Assembly: GCA_001986395.2 (NCBI GenBank)
Contig: MQVO02000035.1
Location: forward strand, 62,001 to 126,000
Reading direction: 5' to 3'
From: Irpex lacteus
Taxonomy: Eukaryota > Basidiomycota > Agaricomycetes > Polyporales > Irpicaceae
Length of the DNA stretch: 64,000 nt
The notes under the pieces are model-generated. The model was not told the origin of the DNA and did not search any database. It saw only the letters and a program-made list of their open reading frames with translations. The position numbers were made by a program, and so were the translations under genes. How positions within the stretch are numbered: position 1 is the first letter of the stretch; every line of letters starts with the position of its first letter. This document shows positions 46,753 through 60,118 of this stretch, piece by piece.

Positions 46753-47510
46753 CGTGATAGAGGCGACGCAGAGGGATACGTCAATCACGTACCAACGCAA
46801 CGAGTTCAAGATTTCCTTTGTGTAGTTGCTATTTTGACGGTATTAGGGAGAGCTTATCGACCAAGCGTAGAGCTACAAAAGATGTCTATGTTCACCAATG
46901 TCTTGTGTGTTCAGCACGCGTGAAACAAGACAATTCAATAAATAACGCACATAAAACCTGCAGAAACATATACACAAGCAACTGTGTATGCCATCCCCTC
47001 TCACAGTTTACCTCCTCGTCCCGTAGGACTCGGTTCTCGCGGTAGATCTTCACAGCTGGCGAGCATAAGTGGTCCGTCGTCTTCTGATTGCTCGCTCGGC
47101 AGCCATTTACCACGTATATAGGGAATTGTCAGTGTTATTGATCATGTTTATCGCCAGCACACCGAGTGGATGATCCGTTTGGAATGGGAGAGTGGATGGC
47201 GGTGAGTGGAAAGAGTCGATAGAGAAGTAAGCGCCTCATGGTAAGAGCGATAAGATTCTGGCTTACCATAGTAATAGTCATTTGTTATATGCGTTCAGAC
47301 TCCGCAATACAAGCGCCAGTGAACTGCTTGCTCGTCTGTTAACGCATCATTAGCACTCTCAACGATCACTGGCACCAGCATATGCATCTTCGAATCTTCT
47401 GCAACAACATTGACCATCTTCGTGCAACAATTCGTTTCAACCTTGAAGATCTCGCGGTACACGCTCTCTCTGAAGGCAGGAAAAAGACATGCCCGCTGAC
47501 ATCTTTCCGT

Positions 47511-47560
47511 CCTTCCTCATCGTTCCCGTCGACGATCGTCAACGGGGACGATGAGGAGGG
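47511..47560. repeat. Palindrome H2, copy in I7
   Basis: The 50-bp near-perfect palindrome runs from CCTTCCTCATCGTTCCCGTC to its partner GACGATGAGGAGGG. Three mismatched pairs occur in 25, and the centre is GACGATCGTC. Confidence 0.9.
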
Positions 47561-50453
47561 ATGGAATGAAGGTCCGCCTAAGACACTACAGTACATGGAA
47601 GGAAGCAGAGTCCAGGCGAGGACGAGAAAGGGTCAGATAACCCTTGAGTGATGCGTCGTTTGGCTTGGAAGTTGCGGGGTGCGTGGCGCGCGTATTCTCT
47701 GTCTGTAAACAACTTATTGTTCAGTGGGCCCCGTACTGAATTCGCAAGACACGTCTTCTTCAAACACTAATCTAGGAAGATCGACCTGCATTATTCGCTG
47801 GCTCGACGTTATCGCCAGCTCTCATTGAGCGAGAGTACGATGTTGATAGAGGTGGGTATTGACGACGGCAAGACTAGGAATGGAATGTGTCGTGAGAGGA
47901 GATGAGGTGGTACAAAGCAGCTGAGTACCAGGACTACGTAGAAGGTACGTCTGTTCTCCTTCTTAAGACATGTCCTATTCGAGCTCAGTGGGTTACGTAG
48001 CGACGGTGGGCTACCTCAATCCTATCATGGACGTAGCCCTATCAACTGGGATCCTTTCGCTCTTGTTGCCTTGGCCACGTTTGCGCCTTGAGCCTCTCGT
48101 CTTCCCCACAACATAATCTCTCACTGTCGTACCTACCCTCTCTCTTCACCCTCGCGTTGCAGCCCCCACGTTCGCCCATATCGCTTGTCCATCGGCTCGT
48201 CGACTCGTCGCGCCCGCGAAGGTCCTGCCTTGAGCCTTGTGATTCACGACATCGTCCGCTGCCATCAATGGTCCAGATGCCGGTTTCTCGGTTCCTCATT
48301 CAACTTGTACAGAGACTCTTCGCCTCCAGATCTGTCAACGTAATCGTTCACCGATCACCCTCAGGCTCGATCGCGCCATCTGCGCACCCACGCACCCCCA
48401 ACCCCCTCCAAGATCCATCGGAAAGCTCTACGTCGCTTTGCTCGTGCATCTCGCCTCAAGGCTGGCAACATTAGACGTTTCCTCTGATATGCCACGTTTG
48501 CACAGCCTACTCTAGCTGACTCTATGCTGATGGCATGGCTGAGAGCGCCCTCGAGCTTTGGGAGGTGAGGCTTATAATTCATGAACATCCATGCTGACCG
48601 AGAACGTTCACCCCAGCACTCGACCTTCACTCGCCATTCTCTCCATCAGCAACCAATCGTTCATCTGCAGAGAACACTGCAGTATCTCGTGGTGACGGTG
48701 CACGGATGGATCTAGCACGAGTAGGGTAAGGCCGTCATCGGGTTGGCATTACATGGTGCGTCGATATTCATAAGCTATTTTCCGAGTGCCCTTCGCCGCC
48801 GCCGTAGATCACCGAAATTGATGCTGAATCCCCTGCACGGCCCTTCGAGTCGACGGGGTAGCTGTAGTGAAGAATAGTTAACGACATAGAGAAGGCATCG
48901 AACGGAATTGTGGTTTCTGTGGAGTGACGGACGGTGAGCTCGTTGAATCTCGAGATACGTACCGACATCTCATCGCTTCACTAGTACGTGAAATCAGCCC
49001 TCTTGCTGTCACCGTTTACTATATCTACCCCAATTACGCGGCATCGCCCTCCCCTGGATCATCTATCCATATACCCTCGTGTAGACGGTACGCTGCTGTG
49101 ACCTCCCTCTACCTGCGTCTACCCAGCACTCTCTACGACGCTTGAAACTCGCTCAAGATACACGAAGCCGTTGCACATGGGTCTTATAGGCGCCTTCACA
49201 CATCGTGCTTAAGTCTCGCCGTGCCACGCGTCCCCCAAACTCTCTGGGTCACTTCCTCAGCTCCGTTGCTGCCATCGCCCGCCTATCGTCTCTCGATCAC
49301 CTCTCGATCGAGACGTGTACATCTGCGCCCTCACTCATATCCACTGCCATGCAAGATTTATCGGGAGTACCAACGCTGCCACATCTATCGAAATCCCTCA
49401 ACGCGCTCGAGCTCTACTATGAGAAGCTCCATTATCGACAGTGGCAGCTTGAGGCAACGACGAGGCACGTACTTGAGCTCAGAGTATGTCTTCCATGGCA
49501 CCGAGATCACTCAGCCACGCACCCCTCTCTCGACTTCCTAGGCTTGCGGATCACAATCTTGCGGAAGATGTTACAGCATCTCGTATTGATAGAAATACTG
49601 TGCGTCTCATGGATCGACGCACGACAACTGGGATCGGAGAGACGAAGTGGATCGTCGATGCACTGCGCGTCGTCGTTCGCAAGACGATCAGGTAAGTACC
49701 GCCTTACCATCGCTTCCTCCTCGAACTCAGTAGCATGATATCGGCCTTAGATCAGGGGACCATGGCGTGCGGAATGAAATGAGTAACGGACCAGAGAGGG
49801 TTTAGCTTCAACCTCAGTTTAACGGCGCGAGATCAGCGGCTGGGTTTGTATATTCAAGTTCAATGCGCGGATAGGTTGCGAGCAGTCGGTAGGGCCGTCG
49901 AGACCACCATTAACCGTAGGCCGTTCCACAATACATGTCTGTTCTCTAACGAACGATGCTGCTGAGGCGATATCCTCAAGTAACATTCACTAAAACTGAG
50001 GGGTTCTCGAGTGCGACGTCCGGCTACAATGTACGCAGCCACCAGTGTTGAGCATCATCGTGGGCCTATTGGCTGTCATACATGCGTCTACGTCGACGGT
50101 ATATAGAATATGCACGTTTAGTTAAAATAAGAATGTGTAGGGGTCGAAAACAAGTGATGTATAGAGAATTGATAACAAATACTTCAGTGTACGTATCTGG
50201 GCAAGCTACTCCCTGTCGCAACGGCAGCAATGCCTGGGACATGCGAGTGTTTTGTGGTACTGCTCGTACTACTTATTGTGACTCGGCGGCGGCGGCAATG
50301 GCGATGGCGAGGCTTGAGATGCACATGTGAAAGTGGATGGATGGTGGTGCGCATACTAGTAATGATAGGTAGATGGGCTGGGTGCAGGGTCGTATTGTGT
50401 GGATGAGATGTGTCCATGAGATACAACCGCATACATTGGGTGGGTGCACCAAC

Positions 50454-52246
50454 TCAACGTCTCTTCTTCAGTTCCCGTCGAAGGATTTCGCGGCTTGCAC
50501 CGCTGTACCTTACAACGTCCGCCCAAATGACACCTTCAGGTTATCGATGCAGAGCGAAGTCAGCACGGGATTGAGAACGACGCCAAAGATCACGCACCAC
50601 TGGGCTCCAGCGTGACTAGATCTACACCCACCGCTTTACGCTCCTCCTTCTTCTCGTACGCGAGTACAAGCTCGATAGTTTCTGTTGCCAGTGTAAGCAC
50701 TTCAAGGAAAGGTTTCAGGGACTCTTGCAGGAGGTCGAAGGAGTGTAACAGCAGGACAAGGACGCGGATGGTGGGATGGGTCCTGGCGTGATTGACCAGA
50801 GCATCGAAGTTGGCGGGAAGGTCGTCAGAGTCCTCAATGTATGCGTGCATACCCACCACGCTCGGAGCGGAGGTCGACCGGTCCGTGGAGGCGGACGCTT
50901 CTTCGAATACAAAATGAAACACGCTCGCGCGCATGGTTGTCGCTTGCTCCGAGATGTTGAATCCTGCAAGAGCGCTCGACGTCAGTACACTCGATGGGAA
51001 GCGGATAGCGTCACTGATTGCGATGCTCACCGATGAGCACGTCAGGATCTAGCTTATTGCCCCACAGCAGCGTCATGGATTTGATCATCCACACACGTTC
51101 CTCGTCGCTGAGCCGGTGCAACGGGCAATTCGGGTTCAACATCAGAGCTGTCAAAGCGAGGTCGACAGGGTCGGTGCAGCCTCCCCAGGCATTGATAGTT
51201 AGAGAGCGTGGTCTGCGGCAACAGGTGAGTGTACTTGAGGCGTGCGGTAATGATAGGGACATCTGCCTGTTCCATGTTATCTTATAGAACCATATGGAAG
51301 TGGCATGAGAAAAGTGTCCGATATATTTGATAAAGTGATAGGATGAGGGGAAATGGATATTTGTGAGGTCGATCTTAGTGTGAAGGAATGAGCTCGGTAC
51401 GACTATAAATGGCGGTATACCCCAGTGGGGTGTGTCGAGCTTCGCACGGTTAAATCCGTCTGGAACGGGGCCAGTAATGAAGAGCGTATCGAGCTTGTCT
51501 TGGATGCTGGTAAGATAGAGAAGATGGAGAAAAGACGTTTGTCTCTTGTGGGGTTGAGAGGTCGATTCTCCGCTGTAGTTCTGAGTGACATTTATCCATC
51601 TAATGAGCTGGTGCACGGGCGTAAGTCTCGGACACCCTGCGACGATGTATCGTCTGAATATCTCGGCATCCTCGTGAGACTGTATCCACAGAAGTCTTCC
51701 CGAGAACATATGCTGCCGACACCTGTTGGCCCAGAAGAGGCAGACGAGTGAACACCGTTTCAGGACATTCAAAACATCGCCTGAGCTTCGTTCTCCTCGG
51801 TTCCGCGTAAGATCTGTACCACTGCTCCGTATGATGACATCGCGTTGCAAGACACGATCTACGTTAACGTAGAAGAGTATATTCTCAAAGAGCTCAGGGG
51901 GAATGCGGGCAGCGAGCAACATCGTAGCCTACGGATACAAGCAATAAGCCCCATTAGTGGGAACAAACTACTCTGCTTGATGGCGTACTCACTTCACTTT
52001 CCTGCGCTTCTTCCACCTTCTCCACTAACTCTGAAGTCGAATACGAGAACGCCTCATCCGGTTGTGACAAGTCTTGCATCCTGCTTTCGGCCTAGTCGTA
52101 CCAGCAATCAGTCGTCATCAGTACGTGCGTCGTATGCCGCTTGACTAATTGCTCACCTCACTATCCGTCACATCAGAAACGACTTCCCCCAAGTCGGAAC
52201 GCAGGGGCGGAGACAGTTCATGGTGATGTGATGGATCTTGGGGCAT
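50454..52246 (-). CDS. F8: F-box-like protein, five exons, 510 aa
   Basis: Exons: 52246-52157, 52091-51993, 51928-51031, 50963-50598 and 50533-50454, 1533 nt in frame. Leader cassettes end DVTDSE and EAQESE. The F-box-like motif is LLAARIPPELFENILFYVNV and CSLVCLFWANRCRQHMFSG (residues ~68-130). LMLNPNCPLHRLSDEERVW is near residue 325, and the tail is ILRRELKKRR, as in F7. The ATG at 52246 aligns with the first ATGs of F2, F9 and F10. In-frame ATGs exist much further upstream, but that stretch is the shared promoter-like block, so they were not used. It is a likely SCF substrate adaptor by family. Confidence 0.8.
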
Positions 52247-52332
52247 GACTCTATCACAGTGCTGGCAGCGGCTGAGAACTCGGAGCAGGGAGACGAAGAG
52301 CGAGGGAGTAAGAAAGAGTGGGAATGCGCTTT

Positions 52333-52420
52333 GGCTATCGATGGGTTCATGATATGTATGCTGGTATTTAGTTATGAACGTGGACAAGGGAATGCTTCCA
52401 CGAGGACGTACGGAAGCTGA
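52333..52420 (-). promoter_or_regulatory. Promoter-like block upstream of F8
   Basis: GCTATCGATGGGTTCATGAT, then CGTGGACAAGGGAATGC and CACGAGGACGT, ~90-175 bp from the ATG. It is nearly identical to the block upstream of F9 (58797-58880). Confidence 0.5.
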
Positions 52421-53687
52421 GAAGAACCAATTCATGATCGGCAGGTCGTGCCGCCCTCGTCTCCTGTGAAAGGATAATATCAGCCGCTCCTTGGGATTCG
52501 TAGACTCATTTCTATTCACTCACAAAACACAGGCTCTCTACAACGCTCAGACAGTCGCGTTCTTGCCAACACCATACGCCCTCGTCTCTCAGGACCGATG
52601 CGCGACGTTGGAAAGAATCACGACCTGGGCGTGCTGCTGCACAGCTCGCATTTCCATCTGGAAGTACCTATCGAAAGCGTGTCAGATAGCTCTCGTACTC
52701 GAGGCCTCACATATGAATTCTACGTACCCCATTACCTCGTGTGCACCGTATTGAATCCTCGATATGAAAGTCAGCAGGCCCACTCGCCAGGCGTAGCTGG
52801 GTGATGCATGAACGTCGTGAGTTCGAGACACGCTGCAGTCGTGCGTATGCCTGCTCAAGAGCTGTCAGATATGGTTCAACTGCGCGACGGAAATGAAAAC
52901 TGGAACCGGGCCTCGTACATATCCAGTTCATCGAGCGATGGTACACTGTGGGTATCAGATCGATTACTGGTGCACACGTGACGACTCTGTGTAGCCTTCG
53001 CAGGTCTGGTAAAGTAAAAAGACAGTCTGATCAAAAACAAGGAACGCCGTTAGATGAATCCGTCCTTTCGCTCCGAGTACTTCTGCCAGCAGGTAGAGCC
53101 GGCCATTTGAGTGTACATCTATCTGGATGGACGTTCTGACATGAGCTTCGTCAGAACGAGCAGTAGTATATCAGGCCACGTACTTGTAACTTGAAGCGGT
53201 CGAGGAATGTAAACTCGATACAGTCAGAAGTGATCTCGTTAATACAAACTGTTATAAGTTGTTGAGTATCGTTTTCGAACACTTATACGGCCCAGGAGAT
53301 GGTACAAAGCTCCGGGGAAAAGACACAGTAAACATCGAAGGAGGATGTGAGCATGCGAAGTGGAGGTGCTCATGCTGTGAAGAGCTCAATCAGGCCTAGC
53401 ACAAAACAATTTCGGATTTATCTTGCGCGCTGGAGAACCATCGTTCTAGTAGTGAGAATTTTGCGTGAGTATTATAGCACAAGTGCATTGAGTTCCATTT
53501 GGACTACCGAGTGCCCTCTCTGCAAACGATCAGTCGTCACAACCAGCCAAAGTCTCATCGAGAACGCGCCTGTTATCAAGCACACCACCTCGATCTTACC
53601 CGGCTCCACGCATCTGAATAAATGCCCGGATTTTGCCATTCGTGCGATTAGATGTGCATTAAGAGAGGACAGAACGTCGCCAAACGT

Positions 53688-53744
53688 CCTTTCCGAACGC
53701 TTGTACCGACGACTGCTAGTTGTCGGGATGAACGATCGGAAAGG
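53688..53744. repeat. Hairpin H1, copy 8 (long-arm form)
   Basis: Same extended arms as copy 4: CCTTTCCGAACGCTTGTACC with GACGACTG, facing TAGTTGTCGGGATGAACG and ATCGGAAAGG. Confidence 0.92.
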
Positions 53745-54505
53745 GCGATTGCTAGTGATGGTAGCAAGGGATACGAGCGGAGTCCAATCTCCTGATTGAA
53801 ATTGATGAGACACCCCTAGATGGGTGAGCATGGTACAGGTGTGCGAATTGGGGTCGGTATCGCGTCGTGCAATCGTATTGAGGGACAGTAAGAATTCAGT
53901 GTACGATCTTCAAGAGAATACGTGTGGTGAGCGACACAGCGTGAAGAGACATATAGACGCTTTACGCACCTTGTGGTCCGTCATCACAACTGCCTAGCCA
54001 ACATCACTACACGCAGGAATTCCAACCCTGGTTCCCCACGGCGAGGTCGTGATACGTCCTTAAAGTGAGCAAGTAGTAAGCCGGCCTTCGGACTTTGTTA
54101 TCCTTCTATCAGCGTACTGCAAGAGTCGTTTGGATATACCAGAGACTTCTGTGTGGCTATGAAGGGAGCCGTGAGTAGGGAGCGACGATTGCGCGAGGAG
54201 AGTGTCCAGAACGATATGAAGGTAGAGGTGATAAGCAGTAAACGCCCGATCAGCAAAGATTGATGAGAGTGGTAAGACTTGTACTTACCGTGTGAACATT
54301 CATTTAGTTACTTGCGTACTAATTGGCAGACGCGCATGGCTGATATGCCACCACTTCTCTACGACCACCATCCGGGGCCAATACACTCTCGATTTTCCGC
54401 AAGGTCTCGAGTCATAAACAAAAAACTTGTAGTTTGATCTCAAGCTTGGCACTAACATCCGCGATACACCGCGATCTTTGTTACAACGAACGGCGCCGGC
54501 TGCTT

Positions 54506-54554
54506 CCCTCATCGTCATCCGTACCAACGATTGTCGATGTGGATGCCGACGAGG
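54506..54554. repeat. Palindrome H2, copy in I8
   Basis: CCCTCATCGTCATCC pairs with GGATGCCGACGAGGG around ACCAACGATTGTCGATGT. Confidence 0.85.
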
Positions 54555-56930
54555 GATGCAGCTCTTTGGCTCTCATACTCTCATACACTACTGGCTACGG
54601 AGAAGAGAACGAAAACCGTGGGAGATGTGTAGGACTGGGATGTGTAGGACCTTGGGCTGCGTGGACACGTTGGGAGGTGGTTGAGGAGAGCGAAGGTGCG
54701 TTTTTCATTCAATCTGTTCCCTATGAACACCTAGTTGATTACGTTCTACGTAGCAGTGAGTGATATATCGGATGCTACGCTCAGTTTTACACTTTCTATA
54801 TAGTCAATCCCCGTGCTCGACTTGTATTCTGTTGGCCACGAATCTCCTCTGAACGGCCGACCAGGCACCTATGCGTGGTCCATTCGTGTAATCTGATGGT
54901 CTACGTGTAACAACTCATGTTGCAGGTCCTCAAGAAGCCATGGCATCAAGTATCGACGTGTTTAATTTATGAGGGAGTTGGTAATGGCGGACGGAAGACG
55001 AGGTGGGTGTGAAATCGACGTAAGGAGGGATAAAATAGGTGCGTGTACCGGTTGTCCTGCATAAGCATGCGGACTGCGATTCTATAGCTTGTAAAGGTAC
55101 GTAACATACCATGTCTGTTGTTAATCTGCTCGGCAGGTAAGCGGGCCAAGCTGCGATAGATCGTGTCATCGGTCGGACAAGAAGGAAACATGCGGATGGA
55201 GGTGGTGAGAGATACAAGCAGCTGAGCACAAAGCGTATGCCCGAGGTACGTCTGATCGCTTCGATAGCAGATTGAAACGTTAGGTGGATTTCATAGCGAC
55301 GGTGGGTTACCTCAGCCGTATCATCTACCTAACCCTATTAGCTGGCATCCCTTCGCTCTCTGCCTTGGCTACGCTCCCACCAACACTGCGCCTTGGACCT
55401 CTCGTATTCACCACACGATTGTCTCTCCCCATCGCACTGCCTCTCTCTCCATTCAGCTTCGTGTTCCGTTCTCCTCCCTTACCCGCATAGCCTTACCCTT
55501 CACTCGTCGACTCGGAGCATCCACCGAGTTATTGACGCGGGCGTTGTGGTTCGCGGCGTCGAGTCTCTCGTCCATTTTGCACAATCTCCAACCTCTCACG
55601 TACCTCGACGGTCTCTTATTCGGTTCTACGGGCCAGTTTCGTCTCCATCACTACGATCGTCCTACGATCACCTCTCGATCACCTCTCGATCGCGTCACCT
55701 GCGCACCCATGTACCCCCGCATCCCTCCAAAATCAATCGGAAAGCTCTCTCGTCCCAAGCCTGGATGACATTCCCCTGGATACGCTACGCTCAGATGGCC
55801 AACCTGTTGGATGATCGCACGCGGTCCCGCAGTGACGTCGAGTTACGGGGTACGTATCGTAGTATGTACGCTCGTGATTCTGTCAACTGATGCTCGAGGC
55901 AGCCTAGCCAAGTAGCTCTCCCGCCCATCGATCCTCAATGAACGGTAGATCCTTTCGGGGATGCTGCGGTAGCTCGGGCTTCGCAATGGCCCCGGCCAAC
56001 GCTGTGTTTTAGAACCGGATTTGGCAGGAACCCTGCAACGTTTCGCTGATATAGTGACGCATGGTCCCAGCTTAAGATCATCCCTGTCCCATTGTATGTG
56101 GAGATCGACTCAGAATCTGTGCATGGCCCTTCGAGATGACGCGTTCATAGGTGTGAGATTAGATCATTGCATCGCTACGATAGGTGTGTCGTGCATCGTG
56201 TCCGTCTCGTTCCCCCTCTCACAGACAGCGATACTTGGTTGACAGCGAAACAAACAAGATGTGTTCATGAATGCTGTATATATGCTTATCAAACCATGAA
56301 TAAGCCTGTACGTGTTTCTCGGACTCGTTCAATAGCTGTCGACCTATCTAACCGTCGCTGCGGCTAATACAGAGCGGTTACTATCATTTAGTAGCATTTG
56401 ATACCTAGCGTTGACAAGTCGAAGGAGGTCTCAAGTACGATGGAGATGTACCGTCACGGGAATACAAGCGCGATACTATGGCACTCGGCAGTTATCGTGC
56501 GATTGCGAGTTGAGGGATGATTTGTGAGATATTAGGTTACGGTAACGTACTCCTTCGGCTGCAGGAACCTTTGTTGTAGGGGGAAGAGCGTACGAAGGGA
56601 ATTTCATCCCATTCAATGAGAACGGGTACTTATGTCTAGTCTTTCGTTGAATGTACATATGCTGTTGTCCCGTAATTCACGTAGTATTGCAACAATATCG
56701 TGTATCATGATGCCGGAAGGCGCGGCCATGAAACATCTCGAGATAAATTTGGTCTTGCTCGCGGCACTCCGTGACAATTTCATGGATCTGGATATTTCGC
56801 TACAAATTCATTATGTGTGTGGCAACTGGTAGATGAACTGAGCCCATAGCCGTTGTATGCTGTGCGAGGGGTATAACTGTTAACTGTATGTTGGCGGGGA
56901 CGGCTGATTGAGATAAAGACGCACATGTGT

Positions 56931-58714
56931 TTAGTGTACATTCATCCATCTCTTCTTCTTGAGCTGCCGTTGCAGCATTTGTGAGCTCAAGTATCCGCCC
57001 CAATAGTCCTCAGACTGTTCGTCATCCCAGGTGTCGATACGGCCTGCCAACTTGATATTAGTACTGCGGGAGTGGGAACAATGAAACAGACGACGCACCG
57101 TTGGGCACCAGCGTGCCTAGATCTACGCCCACTGCTTTGCGCTCCTCCTTCTTCTCATACGCGAGAACAAGCTCGATAGTTTCTGTTGCCATGGTAAGCA
57201 CTTCAAGGAAAGGTTTCAGGGACTCTTGCAGGCGGTCCAAGGAGTCGAACAGCACGACAAGGGCTCGGATGGCGGGGTGGGTCCTGGCGTGGTTGACCAG
57301 AGCATCGAAGTTGTCAGGAAACATGCTCAAGTGGTCGATGTATGCGTGCATGCCCACCACGCTCAGGGCGGGGGCCGACCGGTCCGTGAGGGCTGATGTT
57401 TCTTCGAATACAAAATGGAATGGGTCCAGCTCCATGGTTGTCGTTTTCTCCGAGACATCGAATCCTGCAAAAGCGCTCGATGTCAGTACACTCAATGGCA
57501 AGCGAATAGTGTCACTGATCATTCGATGCTCACCGATCTCCACGTAGGGATGTTTCTTGTTGCCCCACAGCAGCGTCATGGATTTGATCATCCACACACG
57601 CTCCTCGTCGCTGAGTCGGTGCAACGGGCAATTCGGGTTCATCATCACGGCTGTCAAGGCGAGGTGGACAGAGTCGGTGCAGACTCCGATCGCCCTAATT
57701 CTCAGAGAGGGTGGTCTGCGTTGACGGGCAACTGTACTGGAGGCATGTGGTAGCGATAGGGCCATCTGCCCACCCCATGTTATCCTCTCGAATGTAATAC
57801 TGGCGGCGCAAGAAAAGTGCTTAATGTATTTGGTGACATGATAGAATGAAGGCAAATGCACATTGTGAATTGAAATCCAGTGTCGCAGGAATGAGCTCGG
57901 TAAGACTACCGATGGTGGTATGCCCCAGTGGGAGGTGTCGAGCTGCGCAGGGTTGAAGCCTTCTTGGACGGGGCCTCGAATGGAGAGCCGTTTGAGCTTG
58001 TATTTGATTGCTGGAACGTAGAGAAGATGGAGAAAAGAGCGTTGTATGTCGTAGCGTTGAGTAACATATATCTCGTGGATGAGCTGGTGCACCGGCGTAA
58101 GTCTCGGACACCCTCCAACGACGTATCGTCTAAATATCTCGGCGTCTTCGTAAGACTGGATCCGCAGACCTCTTTCTGAGAACATATGGGATCGACACCT
58201 GTTGGCCCAGAAGAGACAGACGAGTGAGCACCGTTTAAGATCGGTTAAAATGTCCTTCGGGCTTGGTTCTCCTCGATTCCGTGTAAGATCTCTGCCGTTG
58301 TCCCGGAGATACTCTTCACGTTGTGAGACACGATCTACGTTGACGTAGAATAAGATATTTTCGAAGAGCTCGGGAGGAATGCGGGCAGCGAGGGATCTTA
58401 CTGCCTATGGATGCAAGTAATAAATTCAGCGACGCAGACCCTGCTCAACCGTGTACTTACCCCACTTTCCGTCGCTGTCGACACCACCTCCACCAATTCT
58501 AATTTCGCATGCGAAAGTCGTTCATCCGTATGTGTCGGACCATGCATCACCGGTCTGTTAGCCTAGTTGTAAAGGCAAACCAGTGATGCTCAGCGTAGTC
58601 CTCGTAGCTGCCGGACTGTGTACTCACCTCGCGTTCCGCTGTAGACGCGACTTCTCCCAGGTTGGAATGCGAGGACGGGAACGGTTTATGGAAATGCAAT
58701 ATATTATGGATCAT
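56931..58714 (-). CDS. F9: F-box-like protein, five exons, 512 aa
   Basis: Exons: 58714-58628, 58562-58461, 58404-57534, 57464-57099 and 57043-56931, 1539 nt in frame. Leader 1 (MIHNILHFHK...STAERE) and leader 2 (ANRPVMHGPT...TATESG, donor GTAAGT) are cassettes. Leader 2 is closest to that of F4. The F-box-like motif is SLAARIPPELFENILFYVNV and CSLVCLFWANRCRSHMFSE (residues ~67-130), with VMMNPNCPLHRLSDEERVW near residue 315. The tail is LQRQLKKKRWMNVH. The F-box exon has no internal ATG before the MFSE motif, so a simple ORF search starts it too late (58185). The full exon is open to the acceptor at 58405. It is a likely SCF adaptor by family. Confidence 0.8.
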
Positions 58715-58796
58715 TGCTCTGTCTGTGCGTCGAAGGCGGCGAGGGAGCAGGGAGACGAAGAGCGAGGGAGTAAGAAAGAGTGGGACTGCGCTTTAG

Positions 58797-58880
58797 CTAT
58801 CGATGGGTTCATGATATGTATGCTGGTATTTAGTTATGAACGTGGACAAGGAACTGCTTACACGAGGACGTTCGGAAGTT
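58797..58880 (-). promoter_or_regulatory. Promoter-like block upstream of F9
   Basis: TATCGATGGGTTCATGATAT and CGTGGACAAGGAACTGC, then ACACGAGGACGTTCGGAAG. It matches the F8, F4 and F2 blocks at the same distance from the start. Confidence 0.5.
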
Positions 58881-60118
58881 GAGAAGCTTCGATACTGGAA
58901 CGTCGGCAGGCCATGCCTTCCTCATGTCCTGAGAAGAGATGATATCTGCCGCTCCTCCGAGTCGTCGACTGATGCTACTCAGGCGCAGAACCAAGGCTCT
59001 CTGATACGCCAAGATAGTTCCGTTCTCGCCAACAGTCCATGCGATTCCGCTCTAAGGATTCAAGAGCGATGTTAGAACGAATTCAGGTACGGGTGTCCTG
59101 CTGCACAGGTCGTATTTCCATCTGGAAGTGCCTATCAAAAGCGTGTCAAGTAGCTCTCGTACTCGAGGCCTTTCGAATGAATTGAGCGTACCGTATCTGG
59201 GCATCCGCTGACTGTAAGCTGTATTGCGTGCATGATTCGGAAGTCAGCAGACCCACTGACCAGACGCAACTGTTTGATGCATGAACATCGTGAGTTCGAG
59301 ACACGCTGCAGTTGTGCGTATGCCTGCTCAAAAGCTGTCAGATGTGGTTTACTGCGCGACGGAAGTGAAGACTGGAACACCCTCGTACCTATTCAGTTCA
59401 TCGTAGCCGTTGAGCGATGGTGCACTGTGGGTATCAGATCGATTACTGGTACACATGTGACGACTCTTCGTAGTCTTCGCAGGTCTGGTAAAACAAAAAG
59501 GAAGTCTATCCTAAAAAATGAATGAAAATTAGGAACACATTTGGATATACAGTATCCATCATTTCGTTCTGCGTACTTCTATCAGCAGGTAATCCCGGCT
59601 TTGAGTGTATATCTATCTGGTTGGACGTTATGACATGAGCTTCGCCAAGAATGCGCAGATAGCAGGCCACGTACTTGTAAGAGGTCGATGATTGTAAACT
59701 CGATACAGCCAGAAATTATGTCATTGATGCAGACCGCTAGAAGTTGCTGAGTATCGTTCTCGAACGCTTGTTCAGACCAGGCGATGGGATAAAAGGCCGG
59801 GGGAAACAACACAATCAAGATCGAAGGAGGATGTGAGCATGTTCATACCGTGAAGAGCTCAAACATGTCCAGGACTAAACAAGTCCGGATTTATCTTTCA
59901 GGGTGAAGAACCATCGTTCCAGTGATGAACATACTGCGTGAGTATCACCGCCAGAGCACAGGTGCATCAAGGTTCCTTCGGACCACCGAGTGTCCTCTCC
60001 GCAAACGATCAGTCGTCACAGCCAGACAAAGTTTGGTCGAGTACGCACCTGTAATCAGCCACGCTACCTCGCTCCTTCCCATCTCCGCATATCCAGATAT
60101 ATAATTTAGTTCTATTAT

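Larger units (their letters stand above)
45463..50453. other. Intergenic region I7 between F7 and F8
   Basis: Modules: a GATCTGGAAGTACGAATCAG block near 45858, a degraded H1 at 46701-46752 and a very well-formed H2 at 47511-47560. CGATCACC blocks follow near 48350 and again near 49270, so part of this unit seems internally duplicated. The stretch from 45.5 to 45.8 kb includes AT-rich DNA with a GATATATAAGG TATA-like site (~45551-45561) ~90 bp upstream of F7. No supported gene is seen. Confidence 0.6.
52421..56930. other. Intergenic region I8 between F8 and F9
   Basis: Modules: TTCCATCTGGAAGTACCTAT near 52651, CATGAACGTCGTGAGTTCGA with the CTGCGCGACGGAAATGAAAA block (52808-52900), H1 at 53688-53744 and H2 at 54506-54554. 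They continue with CGATCACCTCTCGATCACCT near 55668, TACGTATCGTAGTATGTACG near 55850, the CGATACTTGGTTGACAGC empty-site block near 56229, and a tail (56440-56930) close to that of I2. No supported gene is seen. Confidence 0.65.
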
